The notes: generated by a model from the letters alone, not told the origin. A stretch of DNA of 64,000 bases from Luteibacter aegosomatis (GCF_023078455.1 NZ_CP095740.1:3522001-3586000), one strand, 5' to 3'; shown: positions 25,827 to 35,870, counted from the stretch's first letter. Program-made: numbers and translations.

Positions 25827-26861
25827 ATGATTCGGTCCATGACTTCCCTGCCGCTTATCCCCGAGCCCACGCCTGTCCCGCCCGCGAACGGCATGATCGT
25901 CAACTGCGTGGCCTACCGCAGCAACGGCGAGCGCATCGGCGACATCACCCTCGACGCCATCAGCGACGTGCTGCAGGAACCCGATACCTTCGTGTGGGTG
26001 GGCCTGCACGAGCCCGACGAGGCGTTGCTGCTCAAGCTCCAGGAAGAATTCGATCTCCACGACCTCGCCATCGAGGACGCGCAGCACGCGCACCAGCGCA
26101 CCAAGATCGAAGCCTATGGCGACTCGCTGTTCATCGTGGCGCAGACCGCGCAGCTGGTCGGCGGCAACATCGCCTTCGGCGAAACGCAGATCTTCGTGGG
26201 ACGCCGCTATTTCGTGACGGTGCGCCACGGCGCGTCGCTCTCCTACGCCCCCGCCCGGCGCAGCTGCGAGCTGACGCCCGAGTTGCTCGCCATGGGGCCC
26301 AGCTACGCGCTGTATGCCGTGCTCGACTTCATCGTCGACAATTTCCTGCCGATCGTGCGCGATTTCAGGGAAGAACTGCACGAGCTGGAGAACGACATCT
26401 TCGCCGAGACGTATAACCGGCAGACCATCAAGCGGCTGTACGACATGCAGCGCGAACTGATGACGCTGCGTCTGGCGGTGGTACCGTTGCAGGACATCGT
26501 GGCGCAACTCACGCGACTGCATCCGCACCTGATCCACGACGAGCTTCGCGCCTATTTCCGCGACATCTACGACCACGTGTTCCGCGTGAACGAATCGATC
26601 TCGGCCATGCGCGAAATGCTCGGCGCGGCGATCAGCGTCAACCTGTCGCTGGTCACGTTCGGCCAGAACGAGGTGATGAAAAAGCTCGCGGGCTGGGCGG
26701 CCATGCTCGCCGCGCCCACGCTCATCACCAGCTGGTACGGCATGAATTTCACCCACATGCCGGAGCTGAACCAACCCTGGGCCTACCCCGCCATCACCTG
26801 CGTGGTGGCCTGCATCGTCGGCGGCATCTTCATCGCCCTGAAGAAGAACCGCTGGTTCTAA
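25827..26861 (+). CDS. corA: CorA-family divalent metal/cation transporter
   Basis: This 344-aa CorA-type channel has a large cytoplasmic N-terminal domain and two C-terminal TM helices (about 285-305 and 318-337). The selectivity signature YGMNF stands at the end of the first helix, preceded by MKKLAGWAAMLAAPTLITSW. It ends with the basic KKNRWF typical of the family. Mg2+ is the usual substrate; related members move Co2+, Ni2+ or Zn2+, and the sequence does not decide. ATG 25827 was chosen; ATG 25839 is equally possible, and a longer frame from GTG 25719 would add an Arg-rich, non-conserved leader. Confidence 0.88.
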   Translation: MIRSMTSLPLIPEPTPVPPANGMIVNCVAYRSNGERIGDITLDAISDVLQEPDTFVWVGLHEPDEALLLKLQEEFDLHDLAIEDAQHAHQRTKIEAYGDSLFIVAQTAQLVGGNIAFGETQIFVGRRYFVTVRHGASLSYAPARRSCELTPELLAMGPSYALYAVLDFIVDNFLPIVRDFREELHELENDIFAETYNRQTIKRLYDMQRELMTLRLAVVPLQDIVAQLTRLHPHLIHDELRAYFRDIYDHVFRVNESISAMREMLGAAISVNLSLVTFGQNEVMKKLAGWAAMLAAPTLITSWYGMNFTHMPELNQPWAYPAITCVVACIVGGIFIALKKNRWF

Positions 26862-26882
26862 CCCACTTTTAGAGACCGCCCC

Positions 26883-28568
26883 ATGAAGAAGCTGATCAAC
26901 GATCCCCGCCACGTGGTCCGCGAGATGCTCGAAGGGGCCGTCGCGCGCACGCCGGGACAGGTGCTGCTGTCCGACGAGAACGTGGTGGCGCGGAGGGATT
27001 TCGACGGTTCGCGGTTCGTCGCGCCGATCTCCGGCGGTGGCGCGGGGCACGAGCCCGCGCACGCGGGCTACGTCGGCGCCGGCATGCTCGCCGCCGCGGT
27101 AGCGGGCGACGTCTTCACGTCGCCCAGCGTCGATGCCGTGCTGGCCGCGCTGCGCGCCGTGGGCGGCGGCGCGGGCGCCGTCCTCATCGTGAAGAACTAC
27201 ACGGGCGACCGTCTCAATTTCGGCCTCGCCGCCGAGATGGCCCGCGCCGAAGGCATTCCCGTGGAGATCGTCACCGTAGCCGACGACGTGGCCCTGCGCG
27301 ATACGGTGCCGCGCGACCGTCGTCGCGGCATCGCGGGCACCGTGCTCGTGCACAAGGTGGCCGGCGCGGCTGCCGCCGCGGGCAAGCACGTGGCCGACGT
27401 GGCCGCCCTCGCCCGTCGCGCCGTGGAAGGGCTGGGCTCGATGGGCGTGGCGCTGGGCTCGTGCACCGTGCCCGCCGTGGGCCATCCCGGCTTCGACCTT
27501 GGCGACGACGAGATCGAATACGGCCTGGGCATCCATGGCGAACCCGGCGTGCGACGCGGGCGCATCGATACCTGCGACGTGCTGGTGGCGGGCATGCTCG
27601 AGCCCATCGTTGCAGACCTCCACCTGGCGCGCGGCCAGCGCGTGGCCTTGCTGGTCAACGGCCTCGGCGCCACCCCGCCGATGGAACTGGACATCGTGCT
27701 GCGCTCGGCGCTCGGCTGGCTACGCGGGCGGGGGATCGACGTGGTGCGCGCATGGAGCGGCTCGCAACTCACGGCGCTGGACATGCCCGGCTGTTCGCTG
27801 TCGGTGATGAAGGTGGACGACGAGCTGCTCGCCCTGCTCGACGCCCCCTCCGATGCGCCGTCGTGGCCACGCGGCGGCGCGGTCAATACGGATCCCATTC
27901 GTCACATGCCCCCTAAGGCCGTGACCGACTCGCCGGGTGGTGCGCCCTCCCCCGCCGGGTTACGCATACGCGATGCCGCCTTCGCCGCGGCGAAGGCACT
28001 CGTCGCGGCCGAAGACGAACTCACCGAACTCGATGGCAAGGCCGGTGACGGCGACCTCGGCGCGAGCATGCGCCGCGGTTCGGAGGCCGTGCTCGCGCTG
28101 GGCGACGGGACATGGCGTTCACCGGAACATGCGCTGCGTGCGATGGCGGACGCGATGCGCCGGGCCATCGGCGGCAGCTCGGGACCGTTCTACGCCACCG
28201 CGTTGACGCGCGCCGCCCGCGAACTGGCCGGCAAGGACGAGCCCTCGGCACGCGACTGGCACGCAGCCTTCGTCGCGGCGATCCAGGCCATCGGCGAGCT
28301 CGGCGGGGCAAAGCCGGGGGATCGCACGATGCTCGATGCATTGCATCCCGCTGCGCAGGCGCTGGGCCGTGAGCTTGAGGCCGGACGGCCGCTGTCCCTG
28401 ATGCTCGCCGCCATGGTCGAGGCGGCCTCCGAGGGCGCCGAGGCGACCGCGGCCATGGAGGCCCGCGCCGGTCGGGCGAGTTATCTCGGAGACCGCGCGG
28501 CGGGGATCCCCGACGGGGGCGCGGTGGCGGTGACGGTGTGGTTGGGAGCCGTGGCTTCCAGCTTCTGA
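26883..28568 (+). CDS. dhaKL: Dihydroxyacetone kinase, fused DhaK-DhaL (ATP-dependent type)
   Basis: This 561-aa enzyme phosphorylates dihydroxyacetone (and perhaps glyceraldehyde) with ATP. The DhaK half (1-330) has the GGGAGHEPAHAGYVG substrate loop near 51 and the covalent substrate-binding histidine in GLGIHGEPG at residue 218. The DhaL half (about 350-561) has the Mg-ADP aspartates in AGDGDLG and an IGGSSG loop. This is the single-chain arrangement, not the three-subunit PTS-linked form, and no dhaM is nearby. It begins 21 bp after corA and may be co-transcribed with it. Confidence 0.92.
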   Translation: MKKLINDPRHVVREMLEGAVARTPGQVLLSDENVVARRDFDGSRFVAPISGGGAGHEPAHAGYVGAGMLAAAVAGDVFTSPSVDAVLAALRAVGGGAGAVLIVKNYTGDRLNFGLAAEMARAEGIPVEIVTVADDVALRDTVPRDRRRGIAGTVLVHKVAGAAAAAGKHVADVAALARRAVEGLGSMGVALGSCTVPAVGHPGFDLGDDEIEYGLGIHGEPGVRRGRIDTCDVLVAGMLEPIVADLHLARGQRVALLVNGLGATPPMELDIVLRSALGWLRGRGIDVVRAWSGSQLTALDMPGCSLSVMKVDDELLALLDAPSDAPSWPRGGAVNTDPIRHMPPKAVTDSPGGAPSPAGLRIRDAAFAAAKALVAAEDELTELDGKAGDGDLGASMRRGSEAVLALGDGTWRSPEHALRAMADAMRRAIGGSSGPFYATALTRAARELAGKDEPSARDWHAAFVAAIQAIGELGGAKPGDRTMLDALHPAAQALGRELEAGRPLSLMLAAMVEAASEGAEATAAMEARAGRASYLGDRAAGIPDGGAVAVTVWLGAVASSF

Positions 28569-28876
28569 TTCGTGGGCCGAGAGCCGACAAGGTTCCGCCC
28601 GGTGCCCGACGCATCGCCGTAGGCACCGGCCTTCGCCGGTGCGAACAGGCATCTAAAGAGCCACCGGGCGCATAGCGATACCAGCGATGCTCGATCGTGA
28701 TTTTCGCCCCGTTGGTCTTGAGAATTCGAGACAAAGGCAAACTAACGCATTTCTCCCGGGCGGAAGACATCCTCCGTTCCTGCACCACCAACTTCGCCTC
28801 CTAGATGGCATCCTTATGCTCCGCGGTAGGCAGAGTGTCTGATGCCAAGGGACGACAGGGGTTGAAAGGACATTAC
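28569..28876. other. Intergenic region after dhaKL
   Basis: This 308-bp stretch holds a REP-like hairpin at 28612-28645 and, further on, AT-richer DNA that should carry the promoter of the membrane-protein gene at 28877. An in-frame ATG at 28805 exists, but the ribosome site GAAAGGA (28864-28870) points to 28877. No confident promoter boxes, RNA gene or other reading frame was found. Confidence 0.5.
28612..28645. repeat. REP-like hairpin after dhaKL
   Basis: A perfect 8-bp stem, GCACCGGC (28623-28630) and GCCGGTGC (28635-28642), with a CTTC tetraloop. The flanks (GCCGTAG before, GAACAGG after) look like the short palindromic REP elements common between genes in Xanthomonadales and Pseudomonas. 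There is no T-run, so it is a poor intrinsic terminator, although it may still protect or end the dhaKL transcript. It is a different REP type from those at 52.8, 56.2 and 60.5 kb. Confidence 0.55.
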
Positions 28877-30802
28877 ATGAACAATGCGTGGGCCATAACG
28901 GGCCGCTGGGTCGGCATCTTGGCCGCCGTATTTGGCATCGTTTGCGGATTACTGATCATCGTTCCCTTTAACCCGGTCATGCCGGCCCTGAACCTCGACA
29001 GCGCCTGGGCAGCAGCCTCGAACGCGGCGGTCGAGCGCGGGCTGGCCTTCGGCCGGGACTTCATTTTCACGTTCGGGCCCTATGCGTCGGTCTATACGCG
29101 CATGTACTCACCTGGAACCGATCGGCTGATGCTGTTGGCCTCGCTGTTTCTCGCGAGTACAACACTCATGGCACTCCTAGTCTCGGTACCGCCAAGCCGA
29201 CGAGCCTGGCTCGTCGCGCTTCCTATTCTGATAGCCATGCCAGGGATGCATGACGCTTTCCTGCTTTGTACACCGTGGCTACTCGTGCTGCTGGTAGCAC
29301 ATGACAAAGCGCCGTACCGTACGAGTCGGCTTCTACTCGTACATGCGATGGTCGCAGCCTGTGCGCTGCTTCTTCTCATCAAGGGCAGCACCTCCGTATC
29401 GTCCGTGGCATGCGTGGCCATCGCCGCGCTCGTGGTGCATCAGCGCCACCGGCTACAACTTCTGCTGCTTCCCGGCGCGTTCGTACTCTACATGGTGACC
29501 TTCTGGTACATCAGCGGCCAGTCGATCAACGCGCTCCCGGATTATTTGCTCAACCAAGGCAACATCATTGAGGGCTACAGCGATGCCATGAGTATGGATG
29601 GCCGCTGGCTCAACGTACCCTGCATCGCCTTGGCATGCGTCCTTTCCATCGCCGTCGTCATTCGTGGAGAAAGATGTCATCGTTGGGCCGTCATCACGGC
29701 CACGGCACTCACGCTATTCATCGGATTCAAGGCCGGCATGGTGCGTCAGGATAGCCATGCCATGATCGCGGCAGCCACGGTACTCACGGTTAGCTCGTAT
29801 GCGGCCTTCTTAGGTATCGACTTCAAGGGGCATACAGCCGCCCTGCTCGCGATTCTCCTTTCCGCGATGGTCATTGGGGGATACGAAAGCATGTCGTTTG
29901 GCGACATTCTTCGAAGAACGGCATCCGCCGTAACCGATTCGTATACCATGGCACTCGAAAGATGCCGTGGCTCGGGCAAGCTGGAAGGACAATTTCTCGA
30001 CGCAACCTCGGCCATACACGACGTAATCCCCATCCCGGCGGATGGACTCTCTGCCGACCTATACACCACCGATATTTCAGCGGTGATTTTCAGTGGAGAG
30101 CGGTGGTTTCCCCGCCCCATCATTCAGAGCTACTCGTCCTATACGCCCTCGCTAATCCAACGCAACGTGGATCACCTGAAAGAGGGTGGCCCTGATCGGG
30201 TGTACTGGAAGGTCTATTCCATAGACAGGCGCTATCCATCGCTCGACGACGGAGCAAGCTGGCGTTGGCTGCTCGGGAGCTACCGGCCGATGCGGCTTAT
30301 GGGACATTATCTGGTGCTTGAGAACTCGCGGCACCCGGCGGCGTTGCCGCTTGGGCCGGAAGTCGTGCATGACCGCGTCGCTTTGGGTGTCGCGGTAGCG
30401 ATTCCGGGGACGGGGCCATCTTGGGCGTCTATCCGGCTCCGACCTTCTTTCGCCGGTCAGTTGCTCGGCATCCTGTACAAGCGTCCCAGCGTCCGCATGG
30501 TCGTGCGATACGCGAGCGGAACCACAAGGGAATTTCGGATGGTACCAGGTATGATGGAAACCGGTTTTCTTCTGTCGCCCACCGTCAATACGACAGCGGA
30601 GCTTACCGACCTGTGGACAGCGGGTTTTGGCACCATCCCGCCCAACCGCGTTCCCGTAGCCATTACGCTCGACGTTCCAGATGGCTCGACCTGGTTCCAG
30701 GATCGCTACGAACTGATCGTCAACAAGCTCGCCATTCCCTTGGCCTCCAGCCTTGTGAGTGCATCGGAGCGGGCATGCGGAACAGCCGCATGCCCTCTCT
30801 AG
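28877..30802 (+). CDS. Polytopic membrane protein of unknown function (possible GT-C-like)
   Basis: This 641-aa protein has roughly nine to eleven hydrophobic segments in residues 10-360, then a soluble C-terminal half rich in beta-type sequence. After the first TM it carries LDSAWAAASN and GRDFIFTFGPYASVY, a motif set I associate with uncharacterised multi-TM proteins that resemble GT-C glycosyltransferases; this link is tentative. It starts at ATG 28877 with GAAAGGA 7 nt upstream. Base composition is less G+C-biased than the T6SS or dhaKL genes. A perfect terminator follows. The nearby pilin-glycan region suggests a surface-polysaccharide job, but nothing in the sequence proves it. Confidence 0.6.
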   Translation: MNNAWAITGRWVGILAAVFGIVCGLLIIVPFNPVMPALNLDSAWAAASNAAVERGLAFGRDFIFTFGPYASVYTRMYSPGTDRLMLLASLFLASTTLMALLVSVPPSRRAWLVALPILIAMPGMHDAFLLCTPWLLVLLVAHDKAPYRTSRLLLVHAMVAACALLLLIKGSTSVSSVACVAIAALVVHQRHRLQLLLLPGAFVLYMVTFWYISGQSINALPDYLLNQGNIIEGYSDAMSMDGRWLNVPCIALACVLSIAVVIRGERCHRWAVITATALTLFIGFKAGMVRQDSHAMIAAATVLTVSSYAAFLGIDFKGHTAALLAILLSAMVIGGYESMSFGDILRRTASAVTDSYTMALERCRGSGKLEGQFLDATSAIHDVIPIPADGLSADLYTTDISAVIFSGERWFPRPIIQSYSSYTPSLIQRNVDHLKEGGPDRVYWKVYSIDRRYPSLDDGASWRWLLGSYRPMRLMGHYLVLENSRHPAALPLGPEVVHDRVALGVAVAIPGTGPSWASIRLRPSFAGQLLGILYKRPSVRMVVRYASGTTREFRMVPGMMETGFLLSPTVNTTAELTDLWTAGFGTIPPNRVPVAITLDVPDGSTWFQDRYELIVNKLAIPLASSLVSASERACGTAACPL

Positions 30803-30833
30803 TTCGGACACATTCGAATCAGGGGATCAAGAC

Positions 30834-30863
30834 GAAAACGGCGATCATGTGATCGCCGTTTTC
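30834..30863. terminator. Perfect bidirectional terminator
   Basis: A 14-bp perfect inverted repeat (30834-30847 and 30850-30863) with A-run and T-run ends: GAAAACGGCGATCA, two bases, then its complement. It lies between the convergent membrane-protein gene (ends 30802) and the S9 peptidase gene (ends 30885). Because the stem ends in AAAA/TTTT it can work in both directions. Confidence 0.9.
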
Positions 30864-30884
30864 TTGTCCGTCAACCAACGCGTC

Positions 30885-32966
30885 TTATTTCGCCGTCCAC
30901 TGCTTCAACCACGCATTTACCGTCTCGTGCCACTGCACGCTGTTCTGTGGCTTCAGCACCCAATGGTTCTCGTCGGGGAAGTGCAGCAGCTTGCTCGGAA
31001 TGCCGCGACGCTGCAGCGCCGTGAACGCGCCCAGGCCCTGCGTATCCGGAATGCGGAAATCATGGCCGCTGTGGATCACCAGCATCGGCACGCGCCAGTC
31101 CTTCACATGGTTGACCGGATTGAAGCGCTCGTAGTTCTCCGGATGTTCGAACTGCGTGCCGCCGTTCTCCTTCTCCTCGAACCAGAGTTCTTCCGTGTCG
31201 TAATACATCGCGCGCGCATCGAACACGCCGTCGTGGTCCACGAAGCACTTCCACGGCTGGTTCCACACGCCGGCCATCCAGTAGACCATGTAGCCGCCGT
31301 AGCTCGCGCCGAGCGCGCACGCGCGGTCGCCGTCGAGGAACTTGTACTTCGTCAGCGCCGCGTTCCAGCCCTGCTTCAGGTCCTGCAACGGCTTGCCGCC
31401 CCAGTCGCCCGAGATGGATTCGGTGAAGGCCTGGCCGTAGCCGGTGGAACCGTGGAAGTTCACCGTGACCACCGCGAAGCCCTGGCCCGCGTAGGTCTGC
31501 GCATTCCAGCGATAGCTCCAGCTATTGGTCATCGCACCCTGCGGGCCGCCGTGGATGATGAAGGCCACCGGGTAGGTCTGGCCCTTCTTGAAGCCCACCG
31601 GCTTCACCACGTAGCCCTGCACGGTTTCGTTGTTCCAACCCTTGAAGGTGAAGAACTCGAAATCGCCGACCTGGGCGTTCTTCAGGCGCTTGGCGTTGTA
31701 GTGCGTGACCTGCTTGAGGCCCTTGCCCTTCAGGTCGGCGGTATAGAGATCGGCGGGGCGCTTCAGATCGTCGCGAGAAAGCAGGACTTTGGACCCGCTC
31801 ATCGAGAAGCCGCCCACGGCACCGTCGGTGACCAGGGTGGTGGCCTTGCCGGTGGCGACGTCGATGGCGACGAGCGGATGCTGGCCATTGTCGTCGGTGG
31901 TGGTGTAGAGCGTCTTGCCGTCGGCCGACAGTTGGAGCGCGCCCGCCGAGCGGTCCCACGAGGGGGCCACTTCGCGGCGCGTACCGGAAGCCAGATCAAG
32001 GGCCATGATGCCGAAGCGGTCGGCCTCCGAGCCCGGCTCCTTCATGGCCGTGTAGAACAGGGTCCTGCCATCGGGCGATACCAGCGGATTGGCATCCCAG
32101 GCGAGGTTGTCGGCGGTGAGGTTCACCGGCGTGGCTGAGCCGTCGGCCGGCACGCTGTACACGTCGAAATTGGTCGACCAGGGTTCGGTCTTCCCGGCGA
32201 TGCGGGCGTCGAAATAGACCGTCTTGCCGTCCGGCGAGAAGGTGAACTCGTCGTCGCCACCGAAGGGCTTGCTGGGCACGTCGCCGTCGATGCCGCGGCT
32301 GAGCAGCACCGGTTGCGAGGGCGCGTTGGCGTCGGCGATGAAGAGCTGCGAGCGTCGGCCGTCCGCCCAGGTATCCCAGTGGCGCACGAAGAGCTTGTCG
32401 TAGACCGTACCGGTGGACTTGTCCTTCTCGCGCCCGTCGAGGCGCTCCTTGGTGCAGGCCAGGTCGGGGCAATCGGTGAACACCTCGTAGCTCAGCAGCA
32501 GCTTCGAGCCGTCGGGCGAGAGCTTGAAGGCGTTCACGTCCAGGGGGGCGTCGGTCACGGCCTCGCCGGCGGCGACCGTCAACGCCAGGCCCTTGCCGCC
32601 CTTGCCGGCATCGAAGGCCCGGTGGAACACCTGCGAAACACCGTCTTTCGCGGCCGCATAGTAGATGGACTTGCCGTCCGGCGACCAGCGCGGCGAAGAG
32701 CCCTTCTCCACCACCTTCACCGGCTGCGTGGAGCCGGACAGGTCGAGCACGTAGAGGGCCGTGGAGCCCTTGTTCGCCGCGTAATCCGTCGAGCGGACGG
32801 AATACAGCGCATAGCGGCCATCCGGCGAGAGTTGCGGATCGCCGACGCGATCCAGCATCACGAGGTCGCGGATGGAGAAGGGGTGCTTGCTGCCTTCGTC
32901 CGCGTCCGCGGCCAGGACGGGGCCGGCGGCCAGCGCGAGGGCCAGCGCGGCGAATAGGGGTTTCAT
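30885..32966 (-). CDS. Secreted S9-family prolyl-oligopeptidase/acylaminoacyl-peptidase-like protein
   Basis: This 693-aa exported serine peptidase has a signal peptide (MKPLFAALALALAAGPVLA, cut before ADADEG). A beta-propeller with repeated LSPDG/WSPDG/FSPDG blades follows (about 30-430), then an alpha/beta-hydrolase domain. The nucleophile lies in GASYGGYM (Ser555); acid and base are in HSGHDFRIPD and DENHWV. An oxyanion-type HGGPQG is present. ATG 32966 was chosen because a clear AGGAG and the signal peptide follow from it. Probably a periplasmic oligopeptide-degrading enzyme, common in Xanthomonadales. Confidence 0.9.
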   Translation of the reverse strand: MKPLFAALALALAAGPVLAADADEGSKHPFSIRDLVMLDRVGDPQLSPDGRYALYSVRSTDYAANKGSTALYVLDLSGSTQPVKVVEKGSSPRWSPDGKSIYYAAAKDGVSQVFHRAFDAGKGGKGLALTVAAGEAVTDAPLDVNAFKLSPDGSKLLLSYEVFTDCPDLACTKERLDGREKDKSTGTVYDKLFVRHWDTWADGRRSQLFIADANAPSQPVLLSRGIDGDVPSKPFGGDDEFTFSPDGKTVYFDARIAGKTEPWSTNFDVYSVPADGSATPVNLTADNLAWDANPLVSPDGRTLFYTAMKEPGSEADRFGIMALDLASGTRREVAPSWDRSAGALQLSADGKTLYTTTDDNGQHPLVAIDVATGKATTLVTDGAVGGFSMSGSKVLLSRDDLKRPADLYTADLKGKGLKQVTHYNAKRLKNAQVGDFEFFTFKGWNNETVQGYVVKPVGFKKGQTYPVAFIIHGGPQGAMTNSWSYRWNAQTYAGQGFAVVTVNFHGSTGYGQAFTESISGDWGGKPLQDLKQGWNAALTKYKFLDGDRACALGASYGGYMVYWMAGVWNQPWKCFVDHDGVFDARAMYYDTEELWFEEKENGGTQFEHPENYERFNPVNHVKDWRVPMLVIHSGHDFRIPDTQGLGAFTALQRRGIPSKLLHFPDENHWVLKPQNSVQWHETVNAWLKQWTAK

Positions 32967-33383
32967 GGGGCGTAACTCCTTGCGGGAACTGCCGGGCACG
33001 GTACGGGGCGGTGACCCGGCACGCAAGCATGGGGCCATATACCTCGGCTTATTTGACATCGCGTGTTTGCCAATGGACGCATTACGTCATAGTGTGACGT
33101 GCAAGGTCAGAATGCGCTGCGTGGCTGTGACCGACTCTGCAATTGTGGATTGTCGCGGCTTGTCAATTTTCCGGCCCCATGCAAAATCAGCTCGCCCACC
33201 GTGTGGGCTGGCCGTCCTAGCTGAATGGCACGCTACGTGCTTTCCTGGGGCAGAGCGTCCTGGTCAGTCCTCGTACTCGTGATGAGGGGGCCGGATCCGC
33301 CCGGTTATGGACAGATTCGGCACTGAAAGCTCAGGGGCATCACAACAATGCGGTTAGCCAATACCAAATAACGAGGAAGCTTC
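32967..33383. other. Intergenic region between S9 peptidase and pilA1
   Basis: This 417-bp divergent spacer carries the S9 peptidase ribosome site (AGGAG about 32976-32980 on the - strand) and, at 33226-33241, a sigma-54 promoter for the first pilin gene. About 130 bp of leader separates that promoter from the pilA1 start. The DNA is AT-richer than coding neighbours. No small RNA or further reading frame could be supported. Confidence 0.6.
33226..33241 (+). promoter_or_regulatory. Sigma-54 (-24/-12) promoter of pilA1
   Basis: TGGCACGCTACGTGCT matches the RpoN consensus TGGCACG-N4-TTGCW, with exactly 10 bases between the invariant GG and GC. It lies 142 bp upstream of pilA1. Pilin genes in Pseudomonas and xanthomonads are known to use sigma-54 with PilR/PilS. 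The same element, differing only in the 4-bp spacer, stands before the second pilin gene. Confidence 0.75.
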
Positions 33384-33800
33384 ATGAAGACCATCCAGAA
33401 GGGTTTCACGCTCATCGAACTGATGATCGTCGTCGCGATCATCGCCATCCTGGCCGCCATCGCCATTCCGCAATACCAGAACTACGTAAAGCGCGCCAAG
33501 GTGTCGGAAGGCCTCGTGCTCGCCGATGCGGCCAAGCTAGCCGTGGCGGAGACGTTCCAGTCCAAGGGCACGATGCCCACGAGCGCCTCGGATGCGGGCT
33601 ACACCGCAACGACCAGCACGTACGTCACCTCCATCGGCATTACCGGCGGCACCGGTGTCATTACCGTCGTTTACAAGAACATCGGCACGGGCGTGGATAC
33701 GAAGAACATCGTTCTTACGCCGACCACCACCACTGGCGTGATCACCTGGAAGTGCACTGGCAGCCTGAATGCACAGTTCCTCCCGGCGAATTGCCGCTGA
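33384..33800 (+). CDS. pilA: Type IV major-type pilin (copy 1)
   Basis: This 138-aa type IVa pilin has a six-residue leader MKTIQK and the prepilin peptidase site G^FTLIE (cut after Gly7, methylated Phe, Glu5). The hydrophobic helix [19 protein letters not shown] follows. The C-terminus has a cysteine pair (KC...NCR) for the disulfide-bonded loop. Ribosome site GAGGAAG precedes ATG 33384. PilD encoded at 51273 should process it. It closely resembles the second pilin at 35939 through about residue 55 and then diverges. Confidence 0.93.
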   Translation: MKTIQKGFTLIELMIVVAIIAILAAIAIPQYQNYVKRAKVSEGLVLADAAKLAVAETFQSKGTMPTSASDAGYTATTSTYVTSIGITGGTGVITVVYKNIGTGVDTKNIVLTPTTTTGVITWKCTGSLNAQFLPANCR

Positions 33801-33820
33801 TCGCTTAGTTGTTATGAGAT

Positions 33821-33853
33821 GAAGAGCCCCGCTTCGCGGGGCTCTTCTTTTTT
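33821..33853 (+). terminator. Rho-independent terminator after pilA1
   Basis: A perfect 12-bp stem GAAGAGCCCCGC (33821-33832) and its complement (33836-33847) with a TTC loop, followed by six T. It ends the pilin transcript strongly, so the downstream glycosyltransferase gene should be expressed at a lower level by read-through or its own promoter. Confidence 0.93.
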
Positions 33854-33872
33854 CCACGCCATCCATTATTTC

Positions 33873-35819
33873 ATGATCGAAACCATCGAGCGCCAGCGCA
33901 TCACACGCGTTCTCGTCCTCGCGGGCATCGCTGCCGTCACCCTGTTCGTTTACGCAGGTGGCCTGCACGGCCCATTCCTGATAGATGACGTACCGAACCT
34001 CGATACGATCAGCCGATGGATCGAGGGGCGGCTCAATTGGCGATCCGCGATCGACAATCGTTCCGGGCCGCTGGGGCGATCGGTATCGATGCTGACGTTC
34101 CTGTTGGATGCTGCACGCAGTGGAGCAATGCAGCCGGAGACGTTCAAGACCACCAACGTCATTATCCACATCGCCTGCGGCATCCTCATATATACGCTAT
34201 GCAGGCAGTTGTTCCGACGCTTCGACGCGACTCGGAACATTGCATCCTCTTCCGCAATCTTCGTGACGGCATGGTGGCTCTTCCTGCCGCTCCATGTCAG
34301 CACAGTGCTTTACGTCGTGCAGCGTATGGCGCAGTTGAGCGCCCTCTTCATCCTACTGGCACTGGTCGCTTATATTGCCATCCGACAGTGGATGGAACGT
34401 CGACCCGGCTTCGTTCCGCATCTGGTCTTATGGACCGCTTTCCCAGCGATCGTCGCCCTCGGTGCGTTCGCTAAGGAAAATGCAGTTCTGGCGTTCCCTT
34501 TGGCCCTATTGATCGAAGCCGTCGCCTTCGATCCGAGGACGTACCACGCGTCGCGTCCTCGAGCTGTCGCGGCGTTTTTCGTATTGACCGTTGGCCTGCC
34601 ATGCCTACTTGTGGCGGGCTGGATCGCCACTCATCCGACGACTCTGACTGCCGGTTACCAGATACGCCCATTTACCCTCACCGAGCGCCTGCTGACCGAG
34701 CCGCGCGTCTTGTGGTCGTACATCAAGACAATGATCCTGCCGGTCGGCGAGGACATGGGACTTTTCCACGACAACTACCCTATTTCGACCGGCTGGCTTT
34801 CTCCGGGGACCACGCTTGTCGCTATCGTGGCATGGGGCGCAGTGGTCGGGTTAGCCTTCGCCAGCCGACGTCGACAACCACTGATTTTCCTCGGCATCGG
34901 CTTCTTCCTTATCGGACACCTACTCGAATCGTCGGCCATCGCGCTCGAGATCTACTTCGAACATCGCAACTATCTCCCCGACCTGGGCATCCTCATCGCC
35001 AGCGTGGGCGTAGCTCGCGCGCTCTGGTCGAAGTACCCCGCCCCGACGCCGACCTTTCGACGGATCGTCATACTGATCTTGCCTTTGATGTTGGCCATCT
35101 ACGCCGCCGCCACCTGGGTGCAGGCGGGTAACTGGGGAGATGCGGATACGCTGTTCGGTCTGCAGGAGTCGTACAACCCGACGTCCCCGCGCCTGCAAGC
35201 CGTTTTGGCCGCGCGCGCGGTATCGAGGCAGCAGACAGACTCCGCGCTGGCGCACATCGACCTCGCCGAGCGCTTCGGCCCGGCCAACGAAGGCATGAAC
35301 TCGACCATCTGGCGGATCATCGCCTACTGCAGCGCCGGCAAGCCTGTCCCCGAGCCCATCTACGAGCAGTTCGAACAGCGAACCGGCTTCCCTATCACTC
35401 TCAACGCCATGCGTTATTGGGAACAGCTGGCCGTGCTTGCCGAAAACGGCTGTCCCGACGCGAAACGCATGGCTGCGGCAGGCCGCCGCTGGATCGGCCA
35501 TGACGCCAATCCAGCAACCTCGCAATTCAAGTGGCGCTCGCTGTACAACCTGGCACGCATGGAGGCGGCGGCGGGCAACCTTGAACGGGCCGCGACGGAC
35601 GTGGACACGGCGTGGATCGACAGCGATCACAACAATGGCATCGGTGTGCTCGCATTCCAACTGAATGCCAGCCTCGGCCGACGGAAGGCATGCGAAGACA
35701 TCCTCGCCGTGCTACGAAAGAATCGCGACCCCGGCAACGCGGATCTTACCCAGGCCGTCGATCTTTTCACGAAGGCCCTGGCGGATGGGACGATCAAAGC
35801 GGCGTCGAAAAGCGAATAA
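33873..35819 (+). CDS. GT-C-like membrane protein, candidate pilin glycosyltransferase (copy 1)
   Basis: This 648-aa protein has about ten TM helices in residues 12-440 and a helical, TPR-like soluble C-terminus. The first periplasmic loop has LIDDVPNLD, the acidic pair expected for a GT-C enzyme such as the TMTC/PglL-type transferases. Other blocks shared with the paralogue at 36451 are [32 protein letters not shown] and EHRNY. ATG 33873 starts just after the pilin terminator; an upstream ATG at 33819 would lie within it. Position next to pilA is like that of pilin-glycosylation genes elsewhere. Enzyme activity is inferred. Confidence 0.68.
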   Translation: MIETIERQRITRVLVLAGIAAVTLFVYAGGLHGPFLIDDVPNLDTISRWIEGRLNWRSAIDNRSGPLGRSVSMLTFLLDAARSGAMQPETFKTTNVIIHIACGILIYTLCRQLFRRFDATRNIASSSAIFVTAWWLFLPLHVSTVLYVVQRMAQLSALFILLALVAYIAIRQWMERRPGFVPHLVLWTAFPAIVALGAFAKENAVLAFPLALLIEAVAFDPRTYHASRPRAVAAFFVLTVGLPCLLVAGWIATHPTTLTAGYQIRPFTLTERLLTEPRVLWSYIKTMILPVGEDMGLFHDNYPISTGWLSPGTTLVAIVAWGAVVGLAFASRRRQPLIFLGIGFFLIGHLLESSAIALEIYFEHRNYLPDLGILIASVGVARALWSKYPAPTPTFRRIVILILPLMLAIYAAATWVQAGNWGDADTLFGLQESYNPTSPRLQAVLAARAVSRQQTDSALAHIDLAERFGPANEGMNSTIWRIIAYCSAGKPVPEPIYEQFEQRTGFPITLNAMRYWEQLAVLAENGCPDAKRMAAAGRRWIGHDANPATSQFKWRSLYNLARMEAAAGNLERAATDVDTAWIDSDHNNGIGVLAFQLNASLGRRKACEDILAVLRKNRDPGNADLTQAVDLFTKALADGTIKAASKSE

Positions 35820-35870
35820 CGTCGCACTTCATGAAAGTCCCTCCGGTGAAGGATCTGCCGCGGGGAACAA

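Noticed and set aside
28805-28876. Longer start for the membrane protein at 28805
   Set aside because: GAAAGGA lies correctly before ATG 28877, and the extra residues would precede the first TM without looking like a signal.
32967-33282. Possible small gene in the spacer before pilA1
   Set aside because: Open frames there are short, lack ribosome sites and have no protein-like composition; the sigma-54 promoter occupies the region.
33819-33872. Upstream ATG for the first GT-C gene
   Set aside because: It lies in the pilA1 terminator stem, and the extra residues are not membrane-type or conserved.
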